NCBI GenBank assembly: GCA_036405815.1
Contig: DASWWX010000041.1
Location: 1-64,000 of the forward strand
Source: Solimonas sp036405815
GTDB lineage: Bacteria; Pseudomonadota; Gammaproteobacteria; Nevskiales; Nevskiaceae
Length of the DNA: 64,000 bases
Direction of reading: 5' to 3'
Shown piece after piece: positions 19,208 to 29,515 of this stretch. The stretch's first letter is position 1. Every line of letters starts with the position of its first letter. The notes below the pieces were generated by a model. The model saw only the letters and a program-made list of their open reading frames with translations, made no database searches and was not told the origin of the DNA. The translations under genes were made by a program, and so were the position numbers.

Positions 19208-19298
19208 ATTGCTGCGCCGCAGCATTGACCCGATAATGACCGCGTTCCGAAGGCTGGATTGCACCAATTCTGCGCAGTGAGTCCGTCATAATTCCGAC

Positions 19299-21185
19299 AT
19301 GAGCGAAATCCCCGGATATTCCCTGTTGGGCCGCGTCGACACGCCGTCCGATCTGCGCAAACTGGCTGCTGACGATCTGCCGCACCTGGCCGTCGAACTG
19401 CGCCGCTTCCTGATCGAGACGCTGGGCCGCATTGGCGGCCACTTCGCCGCCAACCTCGGCACGGTGGAACTGAGCATCGCCCTGCATCGCTGCTTCGAGA
19501 CACCGCACGACCGCGTGGTCTGGGACGTCGGCCACCAGGCCTACCCGCACAAGATTCTCACCGGCCGTCGCGCGCGATTGGAAACGATCCGCCGCCTCAA
19601 TGGTCTGGCACCGTTCTGTCATCGCGCCGAAAGCGAGTACGACACCTTCGGTGTCGGCCACTCCTCGACGTCGATCTCCGCCGCCGCCGGCATGGCCGCT
19701 GCGGTGCGCGTCAAGAACGAGCAACGCCGCGTCGTCGCGGTGATCGGCGACGGCGGCATGACCGCCGGCATGGCCTTCGAAGCGCTGAATCACGCCGGCC
19801 ATCTCAACCTCGACCTGCTCGTCATCTACAACGATAACGACATGTCGATCTCCGAGAACGTCGGTGCCCTGCGCGACCACTCGGCGCGGCTGCTGAAGAA
19901 GCTCGGCCTCAACACGCCGCAGCGCCTGCAACCGCAGAACGACGAAGAGCACAACGAAGCGCACCTGGAGAATCCAGGCGCGCTGTTCGAAACCTTCGGC
20001 TTCAACTACCACGGCCCGATCGACGGCCACGATCTCGACGCGTTGATCGGCACGCTGGATCGCCTCAAGGACGCGCGCGGCCCGCAACTGCTGCACGTCG
20101 TCACCACCAAGGGCAAGGGCTTCGAGCCGGCGGAAGCCGATCCGATCAAGTACCACGGCGTCACCCAGTTTGATCCCGTCACCGGCGCCTTCCCACCGAA
20201 GAAGGCAGGCGGCACGCCCAGCTACACCCAGGTATTCGGCGACTGGCTGTGCGAAGCCGCGGCGCGCGATCCGCTGGTCGTCGGCATCACCCCGGCGATG
20301 CGCGAGGGCTCGGGCCTCGTCGAATTCTCGCAACGCTTTCCGAAGCGCTACTACGACGTCGGCATCGCCGAGCAACACGCGGTGACGCTCGCCGCGGGCC
20401 TGGCCTGCGAAGGCCTGAAACCGATCTGCGCGATCTATTCGACCTTCCTGCAGCGCGGTTACGACCAGCTGGTGCACGACGTCGCGATCCAGAATCTGCC
20501 GGTCGTGTTCGCGATCGACCGCGGCGGACTGGTCGGCGCCGACGGCGCCACGCACCACGGCGTATTCGATCTGTCCTATCTGCGCTGCGTGCCGAATCTG
20601 GTCGTCATGGCACCGTCTGACGAACATGAATGCCGGCGCATGCTCAGCACCGGCCTCGAGCTCAAGCAACCCAGCGCTGTGCGCTATCCGCGCGGCAACG
20701 GTCTGGGCCGCGCGGTTGACGGCGACCTCAAGCCGATTGCCGTCGGCAAGGGCCGCATCGTGCGCGAGGCACACGGCCGCCGGCGTCCGCGCGTCGCCTT
20801 CCTCGCCTTCGGCACGATGGTGCAGCCGGCGCTGGAAGCCGCCGAGATTCTCGACGCGGTCGTCGCCGACATGCGCTTCGTCAAGCCGCTGGATACCGAG
20901 CTGATCCTGGAACTGGCCAACGAGAACGACCTGCTGGTCACGATCGAGGACAACGCCCGCCTTGGCGGTGCCGGCTCCGGTGTCAACGAGGTGCTGGTGG
21001 CGCAGCACCACACGGTGCCGGTGCTCAATCTCGGCCTGCCCGACCACTTCATCGAGCACGGCACGCGGGAAGAACTACTGGCGCAGTGTGGGCTCGATAC
21101 ACCGGGCATCCTGCGCGCCGTGCAGAAACGCCTGCGCGCCAAGGATCTGGACGAACGCGGCGCGGGCCAACGTCAGTCCGGCTGA
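19299..21185 (+). CDS. dxs: 1-deoxy-D-xylulose-5-phosphate synthase
   Basis: Dxs is a thiamine-diphosphate enzyme joining pyruvate and glyceraldehyde 3-phosphate at the entry of the MEP pathway. The 628-residue protein shows GHQAYPHKILTGR, the TPP/Mg motif GDGGMTAGMAFEALNHAG ending in IYNDNDMSIS, and the transketolase-like domain with DVGIAEQHAVT. Length and motifs are standard. It is the last gene of xseB-ispA-dxs. No hairpin terminator is evident before the convergent small gene downstream. Confidence 0.97.
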   Translation: MSEIPGYSLLGRVDTPSDLRKLAADDLPHLAVELRRFLIETLGRIGGHFAANLGTVELSIALHRCFETPHDRVVWDVGHQAYPHKILTGRRARLETIRRLNGLAPFCHRAESEYDTFGVGHSSTSISAAAGMAAAVRVKNEQRRVVAVIGDGGMTAGMAFEALNHAGHLNLDLLVIYNDNDMSISENVGALRDHSARLLKKLGLNTPQRLQPQNDEEHNEAHLENPGALFETFGFNYHGPIDGHDLDALIGTLDRLKDARGPQLLHVVTTKGKGFEPAEADPIKYHGVTQFDPVTGAFPPKKAGGTPSYTQVFGDWLCEAAARDPLVVGITPAMREGSGLVEFSQRFPKRYYDVGIAEQHAVTLAAGLACEGLKPICAIYSTFLQRGYDQLVHDVAIQNLPVVFAIDRGGLVGADGATHHGVFDLSYLRCVPNLVVMAPSDEHECRRMLSTGLELKQPSAVRYPRGNGLGRAVDGDLKPIAVGKGRIVREAHGRRRPRVAFLAFGTMVQPALEAAEILDAVVADMRFVKPLDTELILELANENDLLVTIEDNARLGGAGSGVNEVLVAQHHTVPVLNLGLPDHFIEHGTREELLAQCGLDTPGILRAVQKRLRAKDLDERGAGQRQSG

Positions 21186-21211
21186 GCCAAGACGGGCAGA
21201 CCGCTGGCGGT

Positions 21212-21433
21212 TCAACGAGACGACTGCGTTTCCAGCCGCTCTAACCGCGCCTGCAGCGCCGCCACCTGCTGCTCCAGAGAGGCGTCCTGCGCTAGCGGGC
21301 CACCGCGACGGCGCGCCGACGATCGTCGCAGGCTGTCGCGCACGACCGGCGCCAGCAGGCGCAGCAGCCCTTCCATGAACACCGCGCCGGTGACGCCGAA
21401 TACCACGAGTGCCGCGAAAATCAGATCGTGCAT
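21212..21433 (-). CDS. Small single-span membrane protein with coiled coil
   Basis: This 73-residue protein has one hydrophobic segment (about residues 4-24), a basic stretch rich in Arg (about 36-44) and a short C-terminal coiled coil (LEQQVAALQARLERLE). The layout recalls PspB, but I see no specific sequence match. It is the third gene of a compact minus-strand cluster behind a membrane protein and an XRE regulator, separated from the latter by 22 bases. Function is unknown. A longer frame exists, but the ATG at MHDLIFAAL is the sensible start. Confidence 0.65.
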   Translation of the reverse strand: MHDLIFAALVVFGVTGAVFMEGLLRLLAPVVRDSLRRSSARRRGGPLAQDASLEQQVAALQARLERLETQSSR

Positions 21434-21455
21434 GGAAAGCTCCAGATGAGCGGGC

Positions 21456-21650
21456 TCAGGCGCCCGGGTAAAACAGATCTTCGATGCGGCGCTGGAACAG
21501 CGCGGCAAGCTTGAAGGCCAGCGGCAGGCTCGGGTCGTACTTGCCGGTCTCGATCGCGTTCACGGTCTGACGCGAGACGCCGAGGCGCTCGGCGAGATCC
21601 TGCTGCGTCCAGCCCTGCTCGGCGCGGCAATCGCGCACGATGTTGTCCAT
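21456..21650 (-). CDS. XRE-family transcriptional regulator (64 residues)
   Basis: The protein is essentially one helix-turn-helix domain: GWTQQDLAERLGVSRQTVNAIE is the classic HTH_3 core, followed by KYDPSLPLAFKLAALF. Minimal regulators of this kind (YozG-like) are often paired with a small membrane protein gene, as here. The ATG overlaps the stop of the upstream membrane-protein gene by one base (TGATG), so the two are co-translated. The target is unknown; autoregulation of the pair is plausible (inference). Confidence 0.9.
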   Translation of the reverse strand: MDNIVRDCRAEQGWTQQDLAERLGVSRQTVNAIETGKYDPSLPLAFKLAALFQRRIEDLFYPGA

Positions 21651-22030
21651 CAGCGGTACCGTCGCCGGGCCAGCAGCAGGCCGACCACGAACGCCGCGCC
21701 GATCACCAGCATCGTCCAGGCCTGCGAAGGTGCTGCCATCGCGGCGAAGCGCTCCAGCACCAGCACCGCGCTGCTGTAGCCGAGCGTCACGATCAAGGCG
21801 GTCAGCGCGGCTTCCAGGTACATCTGCCGCTGCAGTTCATCGAGCCGCCGCAGCTGCCGCAGCTCCAGGCGCAGCCCGATGGCGGTCACGGCCAGCACCG
21901 GCACCATCAGCAGCCAGCGCCGCGGGTCGTGAGCGCCAAGCTGTCCGGCCAGCAAGTCCAGACTCAGCACCAGACCCAGGAACACCAGGCTCCAGCCACC
22001 CATCCAGAACCAATAGCTGCGATCGAACAT
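21650..22030 (-). CDS. Small multi-span membrane protein paired with XRE regulator
   Basis: This 126-residue protein has four predicted membrane segments (about 8-28, 38-55, 74-92, 102-122). A charged cytoplasmic-looking loop, RLELRQLRRLDELQRQMYLEA, separates segments two and three. No enzyme motif is seen. It heads the cluster with the coupled XRE regulator and the small coiled-coil protein. In other bacteria similar regulator/membrane pairs are common but uncharacterised. The spacing before it, and AT-rich bases upstream (CAAGTATTCTTTAC near 22090), would fit a promoter. Confidence 0.75.
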   Translation of the reverse strand: MFDRSYWFWMGGWSLVFLGLVLSLDLLAGQLGAHDPRRWLLMVPVLAVTAIGLRLELRQLRRLDELQRQMYLEAALTALIVTLGYSSAVLVLERFAAMAAPSQAWTMLVIGAAFVVGLLLARRRYR

Positions 22031-22118
22031 GTCGTCTCAAACTGTAAAGCGAACTTGACACCATCGTGCGCGAGTCACAGCGACGTGTCAAGTATTCTTT
22101 ACATCGAGCGAGCGCTGC

Positions 22119-23516
22119 TCACGCCATCGATGGCTGGAACCAGTTCAGGCGCTGCCGCAGGCGAACCACTTCCCCCACGATCAGCAGGCTCGGGCCCGCG
22201 GGCGGCGTGGCAGCCGCCAATGCGGGCAGGCTACCCAGATCACCCACCAGGACCTGCTGCTCTGGCAGCGTGCCGCTGCCGATCAGCGCTGCAGGCCAGT
22301 CAGCCGGCAAGCCATGCGCCTGCAGCTGAGCACAGGTCTGCGACAGCGTCACCAGCCCCATGTAAAACACCACGGTCTGACCACGGCGGGCGAGCTGGTC
22401 CCAATGCAGGTTCAAGGTACCGTCGGCGCGCGCATGCCCGGTGACAAACAGGCACGACTGCGCGTAATCGCGATGCGTCAACGGAATGCCGGCGTAGGCC
22501 GCGCAGCCGCTGGCGGCGGTGATGCCGGGCACGACCTGGAACGCGATGCCTTCCGTCATCAGCGTCTCGATCTCTTCGCCGCCGCGGCCGAAGATGAAGG
22601 GGTCCCCTCCCTTGAGCCGCAGCACGCGCTTGCCCTCGCGCGCCAGCCGCACCAGTTCGGCATTGATCTCGGCCTGGGGCAGCGCGTGCTGGCTGCGGGC
22701 CTTGCCCACGAACAGCCGCTGCGCATCGCGTCGCACCAGTTCCAGCACCGGCGCTGACACGAGACGGTCGTAGAGCACGACGTCGCACTGCTGCATCAGC
22801 CGCAGCGCACGGAACGTCAGCAGATCCGGATCGCCGGGCCCGGCCCCGACCAGATACACCTCGCCTGGCGCAGCCGTCTGCGCCCGTGCCGCATCCAATG
22901 CGGCGAGGGCCGCAGCGTCGTCGCCGGCCAGCAGTTGCTCAGGTCCGGATCCGTCAAGAAAACGCTCCCAGATCCGGCGCGCACCCGCGGAACCGACCGC
23001 CGACTCGGCAACGCGCGCACGCAGCCGCCCCATGAACGCGGCGATGCGCCCGTAGGCCGCCGGCAGCTGCGCCTCGATCCGTTCGCGCAGACGACGCACC
23101 AGTACCGGCGCGCCGCCGCCCGAGGAAATCGCAATCAGCAGCGGCGCGCGGTCAACGATCGCCGGCGTGATGAAACTGCTGAGCTCGGCGTCGTCGACGA
23201 CATTGACCGGCACGCCGACGGTATCGGCAGCCAAGGCGACTTCGGCGTTGAGTGCGGCGTCGTCGGTGGCGGCGACCACCAGCCGGCAGCCCTGCACCTG
23301 AGACGATTCGAAGCGGGCGCCGAGATGTCGCGCCACCCCCTCGTCGACCGCTTGTCGCAGCTCCTCGTTGAGCGACGCGGCCACCACGTCGATCTGCGGT
23401 TGCGCGCGTCGCAGCAGACGCAGCTTGCGCGCCGCCACCTCGCCGCCGCCGACGAGCAGCACGCGCGCGCCGCGCAAGCGGAGGAAAACGGGATAGTGAG
23501 ACCAGGAGACGTCCAT
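22119..23516 (-). CDS. cysG: Siroheme synthase (multifunctional CysG)
   Basis: CysG makes siroheme from uroporphyrinogen III, combining precorrin-2 dehydrogenase/ferrochelatase (N-terminal, NAD motif VLLVGGGEVAARK) with a SAM-dependent methyltransferase (C-terminal, VYLVGAGPGDPDLLT, RLKGGDPFIFGRGGEE, PGITAASGCAAYAGIP). The product is the cofactor of the sulfite reductase encoded 2 kb away. I start at the ATG giving MDVSWSHYPVFLRL (465 residues), which matches the E. coli N-terminus; a GTG 18 bases upstream is the alternative. It lies 21 bases downstream of a permease gene, in one operon. Confidence 0.96.
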   Translation of the reverse strand: MDVSWSHYPVFLRLRGARVLLVGGGEVAARKLRLLRRAQPQIDVVAASLNEELRQAVDEGVARHLGARFESSQVQGCRLVVAATDDAALNAEVALAADTVGVPVNVVDDAELSSFITPAIVDRAPLLIAISSGGGAPVLVRRLRERIEAQLPAAYGRIAAFMGRLRARVAESAVGSAGARRIWERFLDGSGPEQLLAGDDAAALAALDAARAQTAAPGEVYLVGAGPGDPDLLTFRALRLMQQCDVVLYDRLVSAPVLELVRRDAQRLFVGKARSQHALPQAEINAELVRLAREGKRVLRLKGGDPFIFGRGGEEIETLMTEGIAFQVVPGITAASGCAAYAGIPLTHRDYAQSCLFVTGHARADGTLNLHWDQLARRGQTVVFYMGLVTLSQTCAQLQAHGLPADWPAALIGSGTLPEQQVLVGDLGSLPALAAATPPAGPSLLIVGEVVRLRQRLNWFQPSMA

Positions 23517-23537
23517 CGCCTCGCAGCTTCGCACGAC

Positions 23538-24341
23538 TCAACCCGCAGCGCCGACGGCCTTGGCCACCATCGTCACGCCGATGAAGACGAGGAAGCCGGC
23601 CACCAATCGCTTGAGCGGCTTCGGCGACAGGCGGAAGCCGATGCGTGTCCCGATCCAGATCCCGGGCATCGCGCCGCACAGCAGCAGCACCAGCATCCGG
23701 TAGTCGACCGTGCCGAGGCCGGCATGACCCAGACCGGCGATACCGGTGATCAGCACCGCATGCGCCAGATCGGAGCCGACCAGCTTGATCGGTTCGATGC
23801 GCGGATACAGCAACAGCAGCACCATCATCCCGATCACGCCGGCACCCACCGACGAAATGGTCACGAGGCAACCGATCAGCACGCCGGCAGCCACCGTCAA
23901 AGGCCGCTGCAGCCGCGCCAGTACACCGCCGGGCATGACGATGCCCTTGCGGCGCGCCAGATGCGCCAGCGGCTCCTGCAGCAGCGCGAAGCTCGCGGTG
24001 ACGATGATCGCCACGGCCAGTACCAGCTGGATGGTCTGGTCGACACCAGGCCCCGGCTCGATGTTGCGCAGGACGATCAAGGTCAGGCCGGTGGCCGGCA
24101 AGCTACCCGCCGACATCCAGCCCACGATCTTCCAGTCCACCGAGCCGTTGCGTCCGTGCAGCACGACGCCAAAGGCCTTGCTGATGCTCGCGTACAGCAG
24201 GTCCGTGCCCACCGCCACGCTGGGCTTGATGCCGTAGAACAGAATGAGGATCGGGGTCATCAGCGAGCCGCCACCGACACCGGTGGCACCCACGGCGATG
24301 CCGACGATCAAGCCGGCGAGCACGAATCCAAATGCTTCCAT
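23538..24341 (-). CDS. TauE/SafE permease linked to sulfur assimilation
   Basis: This 267-residue inner-membrane protein has about eight spans and the family motifs GATGVGGGSLMTPILI near the N-terminus and SVGAGVIGMMVLLLLYP in the second half. It sits directly upstream of cysG and divergent from cysB, so movement of sulfite, sulfate or another sulfur anion is the natural inference; the direction of transport is not clear from sequence. The start is the ATG at MEAFGFVLAG, which begins the first membrane segment. It is probably under CysB control. Confidence 0.88.
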   Translation of the reverse strand: MEAFGFVLAGLIVGIAVGATGVGGGSLMTPILILFYGIKPSVAVGTDLLYASISKAFGVVLHGRNGSVDWKIVGWMSAGSLPATGLTLIVLRNIEPGPGVDQTIQLVLAVAIIVTASFALLQEPLAHLARRKGIVMPGGVLARLQRPLTVAAGVLIGCLVTISSVGAGVIGMMVLLLLYPRIEPIKLVGSDLAHAVLITGIAGLGHAGLGTVDYRMLVLLLCGAMPGIWIGTRIGFRLSPKPLKRLVAGFLVFIGVTMVAKAVGAAG

Positions 24342-24468
24342 AGGGATCAGCGGGAATTTGAGGCGGCGCACCTTAGCAGGTTTGGCTATGAGCTCATGCG
24401 CCCTCAGTCGTTGTCGATCGAAATAAATAAAGCTACTTTTATAGCCTCACAGCATAACGAGCCTCGCC
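24342..24468. promoter_or_regulatory. Divergent control region permease-cysG / cysB
   Basis: This 127-base region contains an unusually AT-rich patch (24418-24446) next to cysB, including the imperfect inverted repeat ATAAAG-CTA-CTTTTAT (24427-24442). LysR regulators such as CysB bind AT-rich imperfect dyads, and an adjacent divergent arrangement is typical, so this is a good candidate CysB site. I cannot assign -35 and -10 boxes with confidence. Confidence 0.45.
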
Positions 24469-25455
24469 ATGAAGCTGCGGCAGTTGCACTACATCCAGGA
24501 GGTCGCGCAGCGCGGCCTCAACGTGACGGCCGCGGCCGAAGCCCTGTTCACGTCGCAGCCCGGCGTCAGCAAGCAGATCCGCCTGCTGGAGGACGAACTC
24601 GGCGTCGATGTCTTCGTGCGCAACGGCAAGCACCTCTCGGAAATTACGCCGGCGGGCCAGCGGATTCTCGAGTGCACGTCGCGGCTATTGGCGGAGGTCG
24701 AGAACATCCGTCGTGTCGCCGACGAATTCCACGACTCGGATCGCGGTGATCTTTCGATCGCCACCACGCACACGCAGGCACGCTACGCGCTGCCGCCGGT
24801 GATCCAGCCGTTTCGCAAGCATTACCCGAAAGTCTCGCTGCATCTGCACCAGGGCTCGCCCCCACAGATCGCCAAGATGGCGGCCGAGGGTCAGTCCGAT
24901 TTCGCGATCGCAACCGAGGCCATGCATCACTTCGACAGCCTGGTCATGCTGCCCTGCTATCACTGGAACCGCTGCGTGCTGGTCAAACCCGATCACCCGC
25001 TCGCCAAGGTCAAGAAATTGAGCCTGCAGCAGATCGCCGAGCACCCGATCGTGACCTACACCTTCGGCTTCACCGGCCGTTCCAAGCTCGATCAGGCCTT
25101 CGCCGCCCGCGGCCTCAAGCCGGACGTGGTGCTGACCGCCGTCGATGCCGACGTCATCAAGGCCTACGTGCGCCTGGGCCTGGGGGTGGGCATCACGGCG
25201 ACGATGGCTTACGACGAACGCGCCGACAAGGACCTCGTCTGTCTGCCGGCCGATCACCTGTTCGAGGCCAGCACCACGCACATCGGTTTTCGCCGCAGCA
25301 TGTTCCTGCGCGGCTACATGTATGACTTCCTGCAACTGTTCGCGCCGCACCTCAAGCGCGAGCGCGTCGACGAGATCGCGGCAATCGCCGATACCGAGGA
25401 GCGTCGCAAACGTACTGAAGCGATGTTCCCCTCGCTGACCGGTCCGGTGCGCTGA
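24469..25455 (+). CDS. cysB: LysR-type regulator of sulfur assimilation CysB
   Basis: The 328-residue protein has an N-terminal winged helix (LNVTAAAEALFTSQPGVSKQ) and the CysB-specific sulfate/N-acetylserine binding region starting TTHTQARYALPPVI. The motif GFTGRSKLDQAF and the length also match CysB rather than a generic LysR protein. CysB activates sulfate-assimilation genes when cysteine is low. It lies between the permease-cysG operon (divergent) and cysI (same direction, about 100 bases on), the genes it would be expected to control. Confidence 0.94.
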   Translation: MKLRQLHYIQEVAQRGLNVTAAAEALFTSQPGVSKQIRLLEDELGVDVFVRNGKHLSEITPAGQRILECTSRLLAEVENIRRVADEFHDSDRGDLSIATTHTQARYALPPVIQPFRKHYPKVSLHLHQGSPPQIAKMAAEGQSDFAIATEAMHHFDSLVMLPCYHWNRCVLVKPDHPLAKVKKLSLQQIAEHPIVTYTFGFTGRSKLDQAFAARGLKPDVVLTAVDADVIKAYVRLGLGVGITATMAYDERADKDLVCLPADHLFEASTTHIGFRRSMFLRGYMYDFLQLFAPHLKRERVDEIAAIADTEERRKRTEAMFPSLTGPVR

Positions 25456-25558
25456 GGCTTATAGCGCGCAGTTCTGAGCTTGGATCATGGCGTAACGGCG
25501 CTTTATGCGCCCCGCCCCGCCTGCTACTCTTCGCGCCCCGTCCGCAGCCCTGACCCGC

Positions 25559-27226
25559 ATGTACCGCTACGACGCCTACGACCAGCGACTCGTCGACGAG
25601 CGCGTCGCCCAGTTCCGAGACCAGACCCGGCGCTTCCTCGCCGGCCAGCTGCCAGACGAAGAATTCCGCGCCCTGCGCCTGCGCAACGGCCTGTACATCC
25701 AGCGTTTCGCGCCGATGCTGCGCATTTCCGTGCCCTACGGCCTGCTGTCGGCCCAGCAGGTCCGGATGCTGGCGCACATCGCGCGCACTTACGACAAGGA
25801 TTACGGTCACTTCACGACGCGCCAGAACATCCAGTTCAACTGGCCGAAGCTGGAGGACGTGCCGGACATCCTCGCCGACCTGGCCAGCGTGCAGATGCAC
25901 GCCATCCAGACCTCCGGCAACTGCATCCGCAACATCACCAGCGATCACCTCGCGGGCGTCGCCAAGGACGAGCTGATCGATCCGCGCCCTTACTGCGAGC
26001 TGACGCGGCAGTGGGCGACGTTCCACCCGGAATTCAACTGGCTGCCGCGCAAGTTCAAGATCGCCTTCTCGGCGACGACCGGCGACCGCGCCGCGACGCT
26101 GGTGCACGACATCGGCGCGCACATCGTGCGCAACGAAGCCGGCGACCTCGGCTACTCGGTATTCGTCGGCGGCGGCCTCGGCCGCACGCCGATCATCGGC
26201 GTCAAGATTCGCGAGTTCCTGCCGGAGCTCGACCTGCTGTCGTACTTCGAAGCGATCCTGCGCGTGTACAACCGCCTCGGCCGCCGTGACAACATCTACA
26301 AGGCCCGCATCAAGATCCTGGTCAAGGAAACCGGCGCGCAGAAGTTCGCCGAACTGGTCGAGGCCGAATGGGCGAAGATCAAGGACGGCCCGCTGAAGCT
26401 GCAGCCGCAGGACATCGAGCGCATGCGCGCGCACTTCGACGAGCATCCCTATGCCGCCGATGCTGCTGCCGACACCGGCTACGCGCGCGCACTGGCCGAG
26501 GACAGCGCCTTTGCCGCCTTCGCCAAGCGCAACGTCGCCGAGCACCGTGTGCCGGGCTACAAGATCGTGTTCGTGTCGCTGAAGGCGCCGGGCATCGCGC
26601 CGGGCGACATCACCGCCGCGCAGATGGATCTGGTCGCCGATCTTGCCGAGCGCTACAGCTTCGGTGAAATCCGCGCCACGCACGACCAGAACCTGGTGCT
26701 GGCCGAGGTCGCGCAGAAGGACGTGCACACGGTCTGGCAGGCGCTGCGCGCGCAGGGCTTGGCGACGCCGAACATCGGCCTGCTGACCGACATGATCTGC
26801 TGCCCGGGCCTGGACTTCTGTTCGCTGGCCAATGCCGGCTCGATCGGCGTGGCCGAGGAAATCGGCGACCGCTTCGAACGCCTCGACGATCTCTACGACA
26901 TCGGCGAGATCAAGCTGAAGATGTCCGGTTGCATGAACGGCTGCGGCCACCACAGCGTCGGCCACATCGGCATTCTCGGCGTCGACAAGAAGGGTGAGGA
27001 GTGGTACCAGGTCACGCTCGGCGGCAGCGCCGAGAACGACGCCAGCCTGGGCGATCGCACCGGCCCCTCGTTCGCCCGCGACCAGATCGCCAACGCCGTG
27101 GAAACCATCGTCAAGGTCTACCTGGATCAGCGCGAGGGCGAGGACGAAACCCTGCTCGAATGCTATCGCCGCGTCGGCATGGAACCGTTCAAGACACGCC
27201 TCTACGCCAAGGAGGCAGTGGCATGA
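25559..27226 (+). CDS. cysI: Sulfite reductase, siroheme/4Fe-4S subunit (Pseudomonas-type CysI)
   Basis: The enzyme reduces sulfite to sulfide with six electrons. The two-fold nitrite/sulfite reductase repeat is present. The 4Fe-4S/siroheme cysteines are C415 and C421 (CCPGLDFC) and C458 and C462 (GCMNGCGHH). The 555-residue length resembles Pseudomonas CysI rather than a nitrite reductase, and cysB, cysG and DUF934 neighbours support sulfite. No flavoprotein CysJ is nearby, so the electron donor is unclear. I start at the ATG giving MYRYDAYDQRL; upstream residues are proline-rich and unlikely. The stop overlaps the next start (ATGA). Confidence 0.93.
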   Translation: MYRYDAYDQRLVDERVAQFRDQTRRFLAGQLPDEEFRALRLRNGLYIQRFAPMLRISVPYGLLSAQQVRMLAHIARTYDKDYGHFTTRQNIQFNWPKLEDVPDILADLASVQMHAIQTSGNCIRNITSDHLAGVAKDELIDPRPYCELTRQWATFHPEFNWLPRKFKIAFSATTGDRAATLVHDIGAHIVRNEAGDLGYSVFVGGGLGRTPIIGVKIREFLPELDLLSYFEAILRVYNRLGRRDNIYKARIKILVKETGAQKFAELVEAEWAKIKDGPLKLQPQDIERMRAHFDEHPYAADAAADTGYARALAEDSAFAAFAKRNVAEHRVPGYKIVFVSLKAPGIAPGDITAAQMDLVADLAERYSFGEIRATHDQNLVLAEVAQKDVHTVWQALRAQGLATPNIGLLTDMICCPGLDFCSLANAGSIGVAEEIGDRFERLDDLYDIGEIKLKMSGCMNGCGHHSVGHIGILGVDKKGEEWYQVTLGGSAENDASLGDRTGPSFARDQIANAVETIVKVYLDQREGEDETLLECYRRVGMEPFKTRLYAKEAVA

Positions 27227-27726
27227 GCGCACTGATCCGCGATCGCGTCGTCGTCGCCGACGATGCCGTCACGCTCGCCGACGATGCGCCGCTGCCGGCC
27301 ACCGGCACGATCATTGTGTCCTGGACGCGCTGGCAGGCCGAGCAGGCGGCGCTGCGTGCCAGCGACCTGCGTGTTGGCGTGCAGATACCGAACACGCTGG
27401 ATGTCGAGGCGGTCGGCGCTGAACTGCAGGATCGCCCGCTGATCGTGCTGAGCTTCCCCGCCTTCGGCGACGGCCGTGCCTACAGCCAGGCGCGCCTGCT
27501 GCGCGAGCGCCACAACTATCGCGGCGAGATCCGCGCCAGCGGCGCCGCCGTGGTGCGCGATCAGTTGGCGGGCATGTGGCGCAGCGGCATCAATGCCTTT
27601 GCGCTGCGCGCCGATCAGGATGCTCAGCTCTGTCTGGGCGCGTTCGAAGACTTCAGTACGGCCTATCAGCCGGCACTGGACGACACGCTGCCGGTATTCC
27701 TGCGCCGGCGCCGCGAGACGGCCTGA
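27223..27726 (+). CDS. DUF934 protein, CysI partner
   Basis: This 167-residue cytoplasmic protein belongs to the DUF934 family, which is nearly always encoded just after this type of cysI. It overlaps the cysI stop by four bases (ATGA), so translation is coupled. Segments such as GVQIPNTLDVEAV, LSFPAFGDGRAYSQARLLRER and GEIRASGAAVVRDQL are characteristic of the family. Its biochemical role is not established; a helper in sulfite reduction or cofactor delivery is inferred from linkage. No cysH follows. Confidence 0.87.
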   Translation: MSALIRDRVVVADDAVTLADDAPLPATGTIIVSWTRWQAEQAALRASDLRVGVQIPNTLDVEAVGAELQDRPLIVLSFPAFGDGRAYSQARLLRERHNYRGEIRASGAAVVRDQLAGMWRSGINAFALRADQDAQLCLGAFEDFSTAYQPALDDTLPVFLRRRRETA

Positions 27727-27834
27727 GCCTCTCCTCAGCCGTAACGCGTGCTGGCGTCCACACGACCAGCTTCGCCGTCCCGCAGATTGAGGTCGCCCGC
27801 TTCAGTCACTCGATACCAACGACTGTCGAGGCGG

Positions 27835-29106
<1,272 letters not shown>

Positions 29107-29137
29107 GGGAAACGCCGAGTGAGAAGGAAAAGGGCCG

Positions 29138-29515
29138 CTATTGTAGAGCGCGGCCCAGCCACAGGCCGAGCAGACAGGCCGTCACGCCCAATACGAGGTT
29201 GGTGGCAACGTTCGCCAGCGCCAGCAGCGGGCTGCCCGTTTCCAACAGGCGCATCGTCTCCAGCGAGAACGCCGAGAACGTCGTGAAGCCACCGAGAAAC
29301 CCGATCAACAACAGCTCACGGAGCCCCTCGCCCGCCGCCCAGCGGGTCGACAGCAGCACGAAGAGCAGGCCGGCCACGAAGCTGCCGGCCACGTTCACGA
29401 CGAGCGTGCCGTAGGGAAACGCGGCGCCCAGCAGCGAGAGCACGGCACGACCCGCCGCATAGCGCATCAGCGAACCCAGCGCGCCCCCCAACGCGACCGC
29501 GAGCCAGACGTTCAT
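29138..29515 (-). CDS. crcB: Fluoride channel CrcB/Fluc
   Basis: This 125-residue four-span membrane protein exports fluoride as a dual-topology dimer. Hallmarks are GGALGSLMRYAAGR at the N-terminus, GTLVVNVAGSFVAG (pore Asn) and GFLGGFTTFSAFSLE, the phenylalanine/threonine signature. Its ATG overlaps the rarA stop by four bases, so it is a co-translated member of the ftsK-to-serS operon. No fluoride riboswitch is visible, as would be expected for a gene embedded in an operon. Confidence 0.96.
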   Translation of the reverse strand: MNVWLAVALGGALGSLMRYAAGRAVLSLLGAAFPYGTLVVNVAGSFVAGLLFVLLSTRWAAGEGLRELLLIGFLGGFTTFSAFSLETMRLLETGSPLLALANVATNLVLGVTACLLGLWLGRALQ

